Numbered from the stretch's first letter, positions 30,500 through 39,125 are shown. The stretch is 64,000 nt of DNA from Halarcobacter bivalviorum (GCF_003346815.1 NZ_CP031217.1:372001-436000), one strand, 5' to 3'. Made by a program: numbers and translations. The notes: generated by a model not told the origin, from the letters alone.

Positions 30500-32149
30500 A
30501 TGAAGATTAGAAATGTATTAGGTATGGTAACTATTGCTTGTTTAGGATTAACATCAGTAGTTGGTGCAGAAGAGATTAAGTTGTCAAAAGAAGAGATGAA
30601 AAAAGCAACACAAGTATATTTTGATAGATGTGCTGGATGTCATGGTATGCTAAGAAAAGGGGCTTTAGGACCTAGCTTAGAAGCAGATGTTTCAAAAGCA
30701 ATAGGAACAGAATCTTTAAAGTATATAATCAATAATGGAACACCAGGGGGAATGCCTGGTTGGGGGAAAACAGGTGAATTAACAAAAGAAGAGACAGAGT
30801 TAATGGCTAAATATATCCAAATTAAAGCTCCTCTTCCACCTGAAAAATCTATGGCAGATATGAAGAAATCACATAAGATTCTTATACCTGTAAAAGATAG
30901 ACCAAAAGCTCCTGAAGCTAAAAACTGGAAAGACTACTTTGCAGTTATTTTAAGGGATGTAGGAGAAATTGCTATTATTGATGGAGTTACAAAGAAAATA
31001 GTTTCAGTTGTACCATCAGGTTTTGCAACACATATTACTAGAACAGGTGCTTCTGGAAGATATATGTATGTAATTGGAAGAGATGGAAAGGCTTCTATGA
31101 TTGATTTATGGATGAAGGTTCCTAAAAATGTAGCTGAAATTAGAACTTGTAATGATGCAAGAGCTATTGATACATCTAAACATCCAGATTTTAAAGATAA
31201 ATATGCGATTGTTGGATGTTATTGGCCACCTTCAATTGTGACACTTGAAGCAGACACTCTTGAACCTTTAAAAATTGTTTCAACAGCAAGTTATACTTAT
31301 GATACAAATGAGTATACAAGAGAAGCAAGAGTTGCTGCAATTATTGCTTCACATGAAAAACCAGAATGGGTTGTAAATATTAAAGAGACAGGTCAAGTGT
31401 GGTTATATGACTACTCAAATGTTAAAAACCCTAAAGTTACAATGGTTGAAGCTGAAAGATATTTACACGATGGTGGTTGGGATTTATCAAAAAGATATTT
31501 TATGACAGCTGCAAATGCTAAAAATATTATCTCTGTAATTGATACAAAAGAAGGGAAATTAGTTGCTAATATTCCATCTCAAGGAATTAAACCTCACCCA
31601 GGAAGAGGTGTAAATATTAATTCTAAAAAATATGGTCCAATTTGGGGTTCAGGGCATATAGGTTCAAATGATATTATTTTCATTGGAACAGATCCTGTAA
31701 ACTATCCTCAGTATGCTTGGAAAGTTGTTAAGAAAACTTCTCTTCCTGGTGAAGGTGGAGGAAATTTATTTATAAAAGGACATCCAAACTCACCATATAT
31801 TTTTGCTGATAGACCAGTTAATCCAGATAGAAAACTTCAAACACAAATCTATGTATTAGATAAAGAGAGTTTAGAGGTAGTTAAAACTATACCTATTCCT
31901 AAAAAATATTTAACTCCTGCAAAAACTGAAGATGGTAAAGAGGTTGCTTCAAGAGGACCTGTTCATTTTGAGTTCAATGCAGATGGTTCAGAAGTTTGGA
32001 CATCAATTTGGGGTAATAAATTAAAAGCAAGCCCTATTTTAATCTATGATTCAAAAACTTTAGAACTAAAATCAGTAATTGATGATAAAAGATTAATTAC
32101 ACCAACAGGTAAATTTAATGTAACAAACACAATGACAGATACATATTAA
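30500..32149 (+). CDS. nirS: Cytochrome cd1 nitrite reductase
   Basis: 549-residue periplasmic enzyme that reduces nitrite to NO. It has a signal peptide (residues 1-23, ending VVGAEE), a cytochrome c domain with CAGCH at 44-48, and then an eight-bladed d1-heme propeller containing the family's GFATHITRTGASGRY and the active-site histidine regions SQGIKPHPGRG and GSGHIGSN. The length is typical of NirS. It follows norB by about 240 bp and no separate Crp/Fnr box is visible in front of it, so it is probably read from the nor promoter or from an unseen one. gaaggag lies upstream of the ATG. Confidence 0.96.
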   Translation: MKIRNVLGMVTIACLGLTSVVGAEEIKLSKEEMKKATQVYFDRCAGCHGMLRKGALGPSLEADVSKAIGTESLKYIINNGTPGGMPGWGKTGELTKEETELMAKYIQIKAPLPPEKSMADMKKSHKILIPVKDRPKAPEAKNWKDYFAVILRDVGEIAIIDGVTKKIVSVVPSGFATHITRTGASGRYMYVIGRDGKASMIDLWMKVPKNVAEIRTCNDARAIDTSKHPDFKDKYAIVGCYWPPSIVTLEADTLEPLKIVSTASYTYDTNEYTREARVAAIIASHEKPEWVVNIKETGQVWLYDYSNVKNPKVTMVEAERYLHDGGWDLSKRYFMTAANAKNIISVIDTKEGKLVANIPSQGIKPHPGRGVNINSKKYGPIWGSGHIGSNDIIFIGTDPVNYPQYAWKVVKKTSLPGEGGGNLFIKGHPNSPYIFADRPVNPDRKLQTQIYVLDKESLEVVKTIPIPKKYLTPAKTEDGKEVASRGPVHFEFNADGSEVWTSIWGNKLKASPILIYDSKTLELKSVIDDKRLITPTGKFNVTNTMTDTY

Positions 32150-32159
32150 TTTATCTCTT

Positions 32160-32184
32160 AGTATCAAGCCTTAGGCTTGGTACT
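32160..32184 (+). other. Hairpin between nirS and the nirN-like gene
   Basis: An 11-bp stem with one G-U pair (agtatcaagcc/ggcttggtact) and a 3-base loop lies 11 bp after nirS. No T-tract follows on the + strand. It may be an mRNA-stabilising or processing element that sets a high nirS to low nirN ratio rather than a full terminator. Confidence 0.55.
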
Positions 32185-32211
32185 AAAATAATTTATTGAA
32201 AGGCTTATATT

Positions 32212-33801
32212 ATGAAATCTACAAGGAAAGTCTTTTTTTTGCTAACTATTTTTTTAAGTAATGTCTTTGCTTCAGATAATGCAGCATTAGTTCATACTCT
32301 TGAAGCATTACCTAAAAAAGAAGTTGGTAAAGAGTTATATAATAAATATTGTGCAACTTGCCACCATAAAAAAAGAATAGGTTTAGATGGACCTCCTTTA
32401 TTACCTAAATTCTTAAGAAAATTTACAGAAAAAGAGTTATCTTCAAAGATAAAAGATGGTTTTCCTCAAACTTTAATGCCAAAATATGATTTTTTAAATC
32501 CTTATGAATTATTATCAATAGCAAGATATATTAAATCACCAATTAAAGAGAAAATACAATGGAGTAAAGAGGATATCTATAACTCAATTACTTCTTTTGA
32601 TGATCCTTTAAACCCCTTAAAAATAAAAGATATAGAACAAGTACTTCCTGTTGTTGAACGGGATGGTTCTAAAGTTTGGGTTATGGAAGATACAAGAGTT
32701 TTAAGTAAATTTCCTTTAGCCAATGTACATGGGGGTATAAAATATAGTAGTGATGCAAAAAATATCTATGTTCCCACAAGAGATGGTTGGGTACAAAACT
32801 ACTCTTTAAAAACAGGTCAAAGATTCAACAAAGTAAGAGCCTGTATTAATTTAAGAAATATCTCTTTAAGTAATGATGGAAAAAATCTTTTTGCAACCTG
32901 TTTACTTCCTGAGCAAGTTGTAATAATTGATACCAAAAGTATGATTCCTTTAGAGGTAAAAAAACTTGAAGGTAAAGTTTCTGCTTTATATGAATTATAT
33001 TCACAAGATAAAGCAATTTTCACTTTTAGAAATAAACCTTTACTGGCAACTCTTGATACAAATAGTTTTAAAATCAATTATACAAATATAGATGACCCAA
33101 TTGAGGATTTTTTTATAGACCCTTTTGAAGATTATTTAATAGGAACAGCAAGAAAAGGTAAACTCTTACGAGTATTTGATTTAAAAACTTTAAAAATGGT
33201 TTTTGAATATAAAATGGAAGGAATGCCCCATCTTTTCTCTGCTACATATTGGTATAAAAATGGAAACTTCTATTTTGCAACACCACATATAAAAAAGCCA
33301 TATGTAACAATTTGGAAGATGTATGACTGGCAATTTATTAAACAAGTTAATATAAAAGGCGATGGTTTTTTTGTTAAAACTCATCCTAATACACCTTATC
33401 TTTGGACAGATAATGGCAGTGATAAACTTGTATTAATAGATAAAGAAGATTACTCCCTTAAAACTTTAACTCCTAGAAAAAATAAACAATATATTCATAC
33501 TGAATATAGTGGAGATGGGAAATATACTTATTTAAGTATTTATGAAAAAGATGGAGAAATTATAGTTTTAGATACAAATAGTTTTAAACAGCTTGCTTCA
33601 TATAAAGCAAATATACCTGTTGGTAAATATAACTATATAAATAAAAGTAGAAAGTTTTATCCAAGACTTTTTGGCTGGGATATTTTTAAGCAAAAGTGTA
33701 AAAATACTCTTCCTTGTGAAAATTTAAAGTTAAATACTTATGAAAAAAGAAGCTTAGAAGCTTTTCTTCAAAGTATAAAGAGAAAGAGTATTTATAAATA
33801 A
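32212..33801 (+). CDS. nirN: NirN-like cytochrome c / d1-propeller protein
   Basis: 529-residue NirS paralogue with a signal peptide, a cytochrome c domain (CATCH at 47-51) and a propeller. In other denitrifiers NirN is a periplasmic dehydrogenase that converts dihydro-heme d1 to heme d1 and aids its insertion in NirS. The propeller is much more divergent than NirS, and a C-terminal extension carries a cysteine pair and a helix (KQKCKNTLPCENLKLNTYEK). A second possibility is a fused NirC/NirF-type maturation protein, since a separate NirF is also present. The gene lies 27 bp after the nirS hairpin. Its 3' end overlaps by 10 bp the small minus-strand gene at 33792. Confidence 0.8.
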   Translation: MKSTRKVFFLLTIFLSNVFASDNAALVHTLEALPKKEVGKELYNKYCATCHHKKRIGLDGPPLLPKFLRKFTEKELSSKIKDGFPQTLMPKYDFLNPYELLSIARYIKSPIKEKIQWSKEDIYNSITSFDDPLNPLKIKDIEQVLPVVERDGSKVWVMEDTRVLSKFPLANVHGGIKYSSDAKNIYVPTRDGWVQNYSLKTGQRFNKVRACINLRNISLSNDGKNLFATCLLPEQVVIIDTKSMIPLEVKKLEGKVSALYELYSQDKAIFTFRNKPLLATLDTNSFKINYTNIDDPIEDFFIDPFEDYLIGTARKGKLLRVFDLKTLKMVFEYKMEGMPHLFSATYWYKNGNFYFATPHIKKPYVTIWKMYDWQFIKQVNIKGDGFFVKTHPNTPYLWTDNGSDKLVLIDKEDYSLKTLTPRKNKQYIHTEYSGDGKYTYLSIYEKDGEIIVLDTNSFKQLASYKANIPVGKYNYINKSRKFYPRLFGWDIFKQKCKNTLPCENLKLNTYEKRSLEAFLQSIKRKSIYK

Positions 33802-33977
33802 TATAGTCCTAATCCAACTATTAAAGATAGAAAAATTGTGATTAGAACGGTTAATAAATCATAGGTTTTGTTACTTATTTTTATATATTTTTCTAGGTAT
33901 TCAACTATTTTTATAGCGGGATATATCATAAAAATAAGTAGAACAATAGAAAAAACAAATATCATTATAATTTGCAT
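33792..33977 (-). CDS. 61-residue two-helix membrane protein
   Basis: Small minus-strand gene coding two hydrophobic helices (IIMIFVFSIVLLIFMIYPAI and LLTVLITIFLSLIVGLGLYY) around a charged loop. aaggat precedes the ATG. It is divergent from the small cytochrome c gene, and the shared Crp/Fnr box at 34032-34045 has a taaaat hexamer (34009-34004 on the minus strand) at the same 32-bp spacing, so it may be induced with the nir genes. The function is unknown. Confidence 0.5.
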   Translation of the reverse strand: MQIIMIFVFSIVLLIFMIYPAIKIVEYLEKYIKISNKTYDLLTVLITIFLSLIVGLGLYYL

Positions 33978-34003
33978 GGTAAATCCTTAAAATTTATTTA
34001 GAT

Positions 34004-34074
34004 ATTTTAGCTGATTTTGTTTTTTTATTTATTGATAGATATCAAGTACAAGCCCCTTGGTATTATGTTAAGAT
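34004..34074. promoter_or_regulatory. Crp/Fnr-type box upstream of the small cytochrome gene
   Basis: TTGATAGATATCAA at 34032-34045 is a perfect match to TTGATNNNNATCAA. On the + strand a -10 hexamer taagat lies at 34069-34074, 33 bp from the box centre, for the cytochrome-nirJFE operon. On the minus strand taaaat (34009-34004) is 32 bp away, facing the 61-residue gene, so the site may serve both directions. Confidence 0.78.
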
Positions 34075-34104
34075 GATTATAGTCTTAAAGCAAAAGGAGA
34101 AAAA

Positions 34105-34422
34105 ATGTGCTTCATAATTAGAGTTTCTCTTGTAATAATTCTTTATGCAACAGCTTCTGCAAATAGTGTAGATAATAAGGTTTTTAAAGAGTATTGTTGG
34201 GGATGTCATCATGAAACTTCTCTTGCTTTTGGTCCTTCTTTTCAAGAGATTGCAAATAAAAGAACAGTTGGTGAAATAAAAGGACATATAATTGCCCCAA
34301 AATCTACATATAAACAACTTGGATATAAAAGAAGTGTTATGCCAAGTTTTAAAGATAAATTAACCCTCCAAGAATTAGATGAGGTTACAAACTTTATCCT
34401 ATCATTTAAAAAAGAAGATTAA
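34105..34422 (+). CDS. Small periplasmic cytochrome c of the nir cluster
   Basis: 105-residue monoheme cytochrome c with a signal peptide (residues 1 to about 19, ending ATASAN), heme site CWGCH at 31-35 and a likely distal methionine in RSVMPSF near residue 79. It is similar in size and place to NirC or NirM, which donate electrons to NirS or take electrons from NirN during heme d1 maturation. It is first in the operon with nirJ, nirF and nirE and sits directly behind a perfect Crp/Fnr box. Which of the two roles it has cannot be decided from sequence. Confidence 0.85.
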   Translation: MCFIIRVSLVIILYATASANSVDNKVFKEYCWGCHHETSLAFGPSFQEIANKRTVGEIKGHIIAPKSTYKQLGYKRSVMPSFKDKLTLQELDEVTNFILSFKKED

Positions 34423-34423
34423 T

Positions 34424-35545
34424 ATGTTACGTTTATCCAATCTAATAAAATCAACTCTTGAAGAGACAAAGGCCAGAACTTTAAATGGTTCTATTTTAAT
34501 TTGGAATTTTACTAATCGCTGTAATTTACTATGTCATCACTGTTATAGTAAAGCTGATATGTATGAAAAAGATACTCTTACTTTAGAGCAGATAAAAAAG
34601 ACTATTGATGAATTAAAAGAAGCAAATATCAATTTTGTAATTTTTTCAGGAGGAGAACCTCTTTTAAGAAAAGATATCTTTGAAATAGCTTCATATATGA
34701 AAGAGAAAAAAATCTTTACATATCTCTCTACAAATGGGTTTTTTATAAATGAAAATAATGTAGAAAAAATCATAGATACTTTTAATTATATAGGTATTTC
34801 TATTGATGGAATAGAAGAAGTACATGATAGATTTAGAGGGCATAAAGGCTCTTATAAGAAAGCTATTGAAGCTATAAATCTAATCTCAAAATATGGTGGG
34901 AATGCGGGGCTTAGATTTACTCTTACAAAAGAGACTCAAAGCAGTTTCTTTAAGATGTTTGAATTAGTTGAAAAATTAAATATAAAAAAATTTTATATCT
35001 CTCATTTAGTATATTCAGGAAGAGGAGAAGAAAACCTAAATATTGATATTTCAAAAGAGAAAAGAAGAGAGTATGTGGAATATATTATAGATAAAGCTTT
35101 TGAGTATTACAAAGAAAAAAAAGAGATAGATATTGTAACTGGAAATATGGAGATGGATGCTATCTTACTTTTAAATAGGTTTAAAGAAGTCTATCCCGAA
35201 AAAGTTCTAAGTTTAGAAGAGAAACTATTAAGGTGGAAAGGAAATTCTTGTGGAAATAGATTAGGGAATATAAATTGGGAAGGAGTTGTAAAACCAGACC
35301 CTTTCTTTCCTTGTTCAATAGGTAACTATTTACAAACACCTTTTAATGAGATTTGGAATGATACTTCAAATGAGATTTTAAACAAGCTAAGGGAATTTCC
35401 AAGAAAAATAAAAGGTAAATGTGAAGAGTGTAAATATATTTCTATTTGTAATGGTGGTTCGAGGGCAAGAGCCTTTGCTCTTAGTGGTGATTTATGGCAA
35501 GAAGACCCTTCTTGTTATCTAACTTTAGAAGAGATTAGGAGCTAA
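34424..35545 (+). CDS. nirJ: Heme d1 biosynthesis radical SAM protein
   Basis: 373-residue radical S-adenosylmethionine enzyme needed for the propionate-to-oxo conversion in heme d1 synthesis. The [4Fe-4S] motif CNLLCHHC has cysteines at 33, 37 and 40, followed by GGEPLLRKDIF, and a C-terminal cysteine set (CEECKYISICNGG, then a later Cys) can bind a second cluster, as in SPASM-type proteins. I chose the ATG at 34424, one base after the cytochrome stop; the longer frame from 34379 would overlap that gene. It lies in an operon with nirF and nirE. Confidence 0.93.
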   Translation: MLRLSNLIKSTLEETKARTLNGSILIWNFTNRCNLLCHHCYSKADMYEKDTLTLEQIKKTIDELKEANINFVIFSGGEPLLRKDIFEIASYMKEKKIFTYLSTNGFFINENNVEKIIDTFNYIGISIDGIEEVHDRFRGHKGSYKKAIEAINLISKYGGNAGLRFTLTKETQSSFFKMFELVEKLNIKKFYISHLVYSGRGEENLNIDISKEKRREYVEYIIDKAFEYYKEKKEIDIVTGNMEMDAILLLNRFKEVYPEKVLSLEEKLLRWKGNSCGNRLGNINWEGVVKPDPFFPCSIGNYLQTPFNEIWNDTSNEILNKLREFPRKIKGKCEECKYISICNGGSRARAFALSGDLWQEDPSCYLTLEEIRS

Positions 35546-35546
35546 G

Positions 35547-36641
35547 ATGAGATTTTTAAAATGGTGTTTATTAATACTTGTAATAGTTGATTTTTTACAA
35601 GCAGGTGAGAAAATTTTTGTTGTGGAGAGAGAAGACTCCTCTCTTGCTGTTATTTCTAAAGATTCTAAAACAAATAGAATAGAAAATATGAGAAATATGA
35701 ATCATGGGGTTGTAAAGTTTAGAGACAAAGATGCTTATGTGATTTCAAGGGATGGTTATGTAATAAAGTTTGATCCTCTCTCAGAAAAGATAATTAGTGA
35801 ATATAAAACTTCAAAATCTGCAATTGGCTTTGTAATTGGAGAGTATTATGTTGCAGTTGCTAATTATGATGATAAAAGTGTAGATATTTTAACAAGAGAT
35901 TTACAACCTATTAAAAAAATCTTTACGGGCTCTAAAAATGTAGGTATAAAAATCTATAAAAACTATCTAATCTTTTCACAAATGGATAATGATATTATCT
36001 CTGTATATAAGGATTTAAATCAAGGTTTAAAAAAGCCTGACTTTAAACTTTTTAAAGAGTTTAAAGATATTGGAGAACTACCCTTTGATGCCATGATAAA
36101 AGATGAAAAGTATATTGTGGGCTTTTTTACTTCTAAACACTTTGGGGTAGTAGACTTAAATACAATGCAGTTTAAAAAAGTAAAAATCTTTTTAGATGAA
36201 AATAGGCAAATGGTTTTAAAAGTTCCACACTTTGGATTTTGGTCTATAGGTGGGGATAAGGTATTTGTTCCTGCTGTTGGAGATAAAAAAGTATTAGTTT
36301 ATGGTAATGATTTTGAATTTATAAAAAATATTAAAACAAAAGGTTTACCTGTTTTTACAAGTTTAAGCCCTAAAAAAGATTTCCTAGCAGTGACTTATTC
36401 AGGAAAAGATTTTCCAACGATTGAGATTATTGATACAAAAAGTTTAGAAATTATAAAGAGCTTTACTTTTGATGGAAAGGTTTTACATCTTAGATGGTCT
36501 AATGAAAAACCAAATCTTTATGTTTCTGTAAATGATACAAATAAAGTTGTACTAATTAATACTAAAAACTGGACAATTGAAAAAGAGATTTTAGATATTA
36601 AAAAGCCTTCTGGAATATTTATTTATAAAAGGAGTGAATAA
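35547..36641 (+). CDS. nirF: Heme d1 biosynthesis protein NirF
   Basis: 364-residue beta-propeller protein related to the d1 domain of NirS but without a cytochrome c domain. It has a signal peptide (FLKWCLLILVIVDFLQAGEK), so it acts in the periplasm, where NirF takes part in a late step of heme d1 formation. Repeated blade sequences end in TKSLEIIKSFTFDGKVL and similar. The ATG lies one base after the nirJ stop, and its stop shares a base with the nirE ATG, so the three are translationally coupled. A cysteine at residue 7 lies inside the signal and could be a lipobox, though the context LILVIVDF is not typical. Confidence 0.88.
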   Translation: MRFLKWCLLILVIVDFLQAGEKIFVVEREDSSLAVISKDSKTNRIENMRNMNHGVVKFRDKDAYVISRDGYVIKFDPLSEKIISEYKTSKSAIGFVIGEYYVAVANYDDKSVDILTRDLQPIKKIFTGSKNVGIKIYKNYLIFSQMDNDIISVYKDLNQGLKKPDFKLFKEFKDIGELPFDAMIKDEKYIVGFFTSKHFGVVDLNTMQFKKVKIFLDENRQMVLKVPHFGFWSIGGDKVFVPAVGDKKVLVYGNDFEFIKNIKTKGLPVFTSLSPKKDFLAVTYSGKDFPTIEIIDTKSLEIIKSFTFDGKVLHLRWSNEKPNLYVSVNDTNKVVLINTKNWTIEKEILDIKKPSGIFIYKRSE

Positions 36642-37369
36642 TGGCAAAGGTATATTTAACAGGAGCTGGTCCTGGTGATATGGAACTATTAACTTTAAAA
36701 GCAGTAAGAGTAGTTGAGCAAGCAGATATTATTATTTATGATAGGTTAGCAAATCCAGAGATTTTAAAGTTAGCAAAAAAAAGTTGTGAAAAGGTATATG
36801 TAGGGAAAAAGGATGGGGAACATTGTGTTCCTCAAGATGAGATAAATGAGATAATCTATCAAGCTGCTTTAAAATATGAAAAAGTAGTTAGATTAAAAGG
36901 GGGAGATCCTTTTGTTTTTGGAAGAGGAGGGGAAGAAGCAATTTATCTTTATGATAGAGATATTGAGTTTGAAATTATTCCAGGTATCACTTCATGTATA
37001 AGTGTTCCTGCTTATGCAGGTATTCCTGTAACACATAGAGGAATTACTACTTCTTTTAGAGTTGTAACGGGACATGAAACTCCAAATAAAAAGATTTCAC
37101 AAATAGAGTGGGAAAGTTTTTTAAATGATGAAACTATTGTTTTTTTAATGGGATTTCATAATATAAAACTTATTACTACAAAACTTCTTAGCTTAGGTAA
37201 AAGTAAAGACTATCCCTGTGCTGTAATCTCTCAAGGTACAACAAGTAATCAAAAAGTAGTCGTTTCAACTTTAGAAAATATAGTAGAGGCTTCAAAAAAT
37301 ATGCCAACTCCTGCAATTATAGTTATTGGAGAAGTTGTAAAGTTAAGAGAAAAAATAAAGTGGTTTTAA
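36641..37369 (+). CDS. nirE: Uroporphyrinogen-III C-methyltransferase (NirE/CobA type)
   Basis: 242-residue SAM-dependent methyltransferase that converts uroporphyrinogen III to precorrin-2, the first committed step to siroheme and heme d1. Motifs: VYLTGAGPGDMELLTLKA at the N-terminus, RLKGGDPFVFGRGGEEA, PGITSCISVPAYAGIPVTHR and SFRVVTGHE. It is a stand-alone methyltransferase lacking the CysG fusion; the dehydrogenase is encoded separately at 38407-38982. It is last in the operon and its stop lies in a hairpin shared with the convergent Crp/Fnr gene. Confidence 0.93.
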   Translation: MAKVYLTGAGPGDMELLTLKAVRVVEQADIIIYDRLANPEILKLAKKSCEKVYVGKKDGEHCVPQDEINEIIYQAALKYEKVVRLKGGDPFVFGRGGEEAIYLYDRDIEFEIIPGITSCISVPAYAGIPVTHRGITTSFRVVTGHETPNKKISQIEWESFLNDETIVFLMGFHNIKLITTKLLSLGKSKDYPCAVISQGTTSNQKVVVSTLENIVEASKNMPTPAIIVIGEVVKLREKIKWF

Positions 37370-37377
37370 CAACCACT
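37359..37377. terminator. Bidirectional terminator between nirE and the Crp/Fnr gene
   Basis: A 7-bp stem (agtggtt/aaccact) with a 5-base loop spans the nirE stop; ctattttt follows on the + strand and an A/T run lies on the other side. It separates two convergent operons whose coding regions are only 9 bp apart. Confidence 0.65.
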
Positions 37378-37378
37378 T

Positions 37379-38023
37379 CTATTTTTCTAATCTAAAAATC
37401 TCTTCAAGTTTTTCTCTATTTACAGTTCTATTTTTTGTATCAACTAACCCTTCATCTTTAAAATATTTTAACATTCTTGACAAGGTTTCAGGAGAGATAT
37501 TTAAAATCTCTGCAATAAGTATATTTTTTGTATTAAAAAAATGTTCAGGTTGCTCATAGATATATTTAGCAATTCTCTCTTTTGAATCTAGAACAATATG
37601 TAAAGAAACTAGTTTTTCTAGATTTCTTATTTTTTTTATCAAAGAAGTTTGAATTATAAAAGCAAGTTTAGGATTATTATAAATAATCTCTTTTAATTTA
37701 AGAAAATCAATTTTTAAGACTTCTGAATCAATAAAACATTGAGCTGTAGCAGGGTAGGCAATATTTTCAAAATTTGCAACTTCTGCAATAAATTCATTAG
37801 CATGAAAATATTTCAAAATAATCTCTTTATCATTGGATGAGGTTTTATATACTTTGATAATTCCTTTTGTAAGAAGATATAAAAATTTAGATTTTTCTCC
37901 TTCATAAAATAAGATATTATCTTTTGATAATTTTATAACAGAAGTAATCTTTGAAATCTCTTCTAAAGTATCATCATCTAAATCTCTAAATAGATAAATC
38001 TCTTTTAATTGATCCTTCATCAT
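37379..38023 (-). CDS. Crp/Fnr-family regulator of the denitrification cluster
   Basis: 214-residue transcription factor with an N-terminal cyclic-nucleotide-like beta barrel (KGIIKVYKTSSNDKEIIL), a dimer helix and a C-terminal helix-turn-helix (NILIAEILNISPETLSRMLK). Only one cysteine (AQCFID) is present and none of the FNR iron-sulfur cysteines, so direct oxygen sensing by a cluster is unlikely. DNR-type NO sensing through heme, or another signal, fits better. It is third in the minus-strand operon behind the box at 39041-39054, so it may activate its own expression. The boxes in this cluster are its likely targets. Start: the first of two adjacent ATGs. Confidence 0.88.
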   Translation of the reverse strand: MMKDQLKEIYLFRDLDDDTLEEISKITSVIKLSKDNILFYEGEKSKFLYLLTKGIIKVYKTSSNDKEIILKYFHANEFIAEVANFENIAYPATAQCFIDSEVLKIDFLKLKEIIYNNPKLAFIIQTSLIKKIRNLEKLVSLHIVLDSKERIAKYIYEQPEHFFNTKNILIAEILNISPETLSRMLKYFKDEGLVDTKNRTVNREKLEEIFRLEK

Positions 38024-38036
38024 AAGAGCCCCTTTT

Positions 38037-38417
38037 TTATTTTATTTGAAAATACTCTTTTACCCAATTTAATTCATCATTTGTTTCTAAGGTTATTCTT
38101 TTAATCTCTTTTTTCTCTTTGTTATAAATAATCAATATATTCTTATCTAATTTTAAAAACTCTTTAGCCCATAGTTTTTCTAGTTGTTCCAATCTTAAAA
38201 AGACTTGTTTTGCCGGTGGTTTCTCTTTTATTCCAGTTGTTTTATCAACAATAGATAAACCTCCTGCTCTTTTTTCAATAATATAAGGTATATAGTTCTC
38301 TAAGATTGAATAGACTCTTTCATTTCTAGCAGAAGGCATTGACTCCTTTAACGCAGTAATACTTAAGAAGATAAAAATTATAAAAAAAGCAATAATTAAT
38401 AAAGGTTTAGATTTCAT
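38037..38417 (-). CDS. Membrane-anchored protein of the nir cluster, unknown
   Basis: 126-residue protein with a single N-terminal membrane helix (PLLIIAFFIIFIFLSITAL) and a soluble domain beyond the membrane that contains charged strands (ILIIYNKEKKEIKRITLE). No cysteine pair or heme site is present. It lies between the Met8-like gene, which it overlaps by 11 bp, and the Crp/Fnr gene 13 bp downstream, so it is made together with heme d1 genes. The role is unknown. Confidence 0.68.
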   Translation of the reverse strand: MKSKPLLIIAFFIIFIFLSITALKESMPSARNERVYSILENYIPYIIEKRAGGLSIVDKTTGIKEKPPAKQVFLRLEQLEKLWAKEFLKLDKNILIIYNKEKKEIKRITLETNDELNWVKEYFQIK

Positions 38418-38982
38418 TTTTTCTCCATTTTGATATATATTCTTTAGCTTTTTTATCTAAGAATTGCATTCTTTCTTCCCCTTTTGGTAGAGTATCTCTA
38501 TACTCTTTCATATTTTTTAAAAAGCCACTTACAGAGTTTGGTATTATTTTTTCTAAATATATTCTAAGCTGTTTAGCAAAAGCGGGAGAAGTTCCTGCCG
38601 TAGAGATAGCAACTGTTAAATCTCCTTTTTTTAAATAAGCAGGAAAAATAAAATCACAACAATTTGGCAAATCTACACAATTACATAGGCAATTATGACT
38701 TCTCGATTCTATATATATTTTTTCTTGCAAAGAGATATCATCTATGGCTGCAATAATAATATCAAAGCCTTTTATATCTGTATGCGCATACTCTTTTTGT
38801 ATATAGTTTAAAGAAGTAACAGCAATTAAGTTAGAAATATCTCTTGAATACTCTTTTGATAAAAGAGTGATATCACTAGTAAATTCAAGTAAATGCATTA
38901 ATTTTTCATAGGCAATAGTACCACCTCCAATAATTAATACTTTTTTATCTTTAAGTTTTATGAATGCTGGGAAATATGCCAT
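38407..38982 (-). CDS. Precorrin-2 dehydrogenase (Met8/CysG N-terminal type)
   Basis: 191-residue protein with an NAD-binding Rossmann motif (VLIIGGGTIAYEKLMHLLE) and the CysG-N features NCVDLPNCCDFIFPAYLKKG and ISTAGTSPAFAKQLR. It should oxidise precorrin-2 to sirohydrochlorin, the next step after NirE; whether it also inserts iron (ferrochelatase) is open. In this cluster the sirohydrochlorin would go to siroheme and then, by decarboxylation, to heme d1. It is the first gene of the minus-strand operon behind the divergent promoter region at 39013-39099. Confidence 0.9.
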   Translation of the reverse strand: MAYFPAFIKLKDKKVLIIGGGTIAYEKLMHLLEFTSDITLLSKEYSRDISNLIAVTSLNYIQKEYAHTDIKGFDIIIAAIDDISLQEKIYIESRSHNCLCNCVDLPNCCDFIFPAYLKKGDLTVAISTAGTSPAFAKQLRIYLEKIIPNSVSGFLKNMKEYRDTLPKGEERMQFLDKKAKEYISKWRKNEI

Positions 38983-39012
38983 TTATACTCTTTTTACTTA
39001 TTTTATTTTCTA

Positions 39013-39099
39013 AGTATATTTAAATATATAGATAAAAACATTAACATATATCAATTATTGTTTTATATCAATGTAAAAAATATAGATTGTTGTTATACT
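39013..39099. promoter_or_regulatory. Divergent promoter with two Crp/Fnr-type boxes
   Basis: Two boxes lie side by side: TTAACATATATCAA (39041-39054, 8 of 10 consensus bases) and TTGTTTTATATCAA (39058-39071, 9 of 10). Each has tatact at exactly 32 bp centre to centre in one direction: 39094-39099 on the + strand for the NirDL-type gene, and 39018-39013 on the minus strand for the Met8-like operon. This mirror layout is strong support that both are real class II promoters. Confidence 0.8.
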
Positions 39100-39125
39100 T
39101 GAAAAATTTGACTTGGGATAGAACA

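Noticed and set aside
37379-38023. Classical oxygen-sensing FNR
   Set aside because: The N-terminal cysteines needed for the iron-sulfur cluster are missing; only one cysteine is present.
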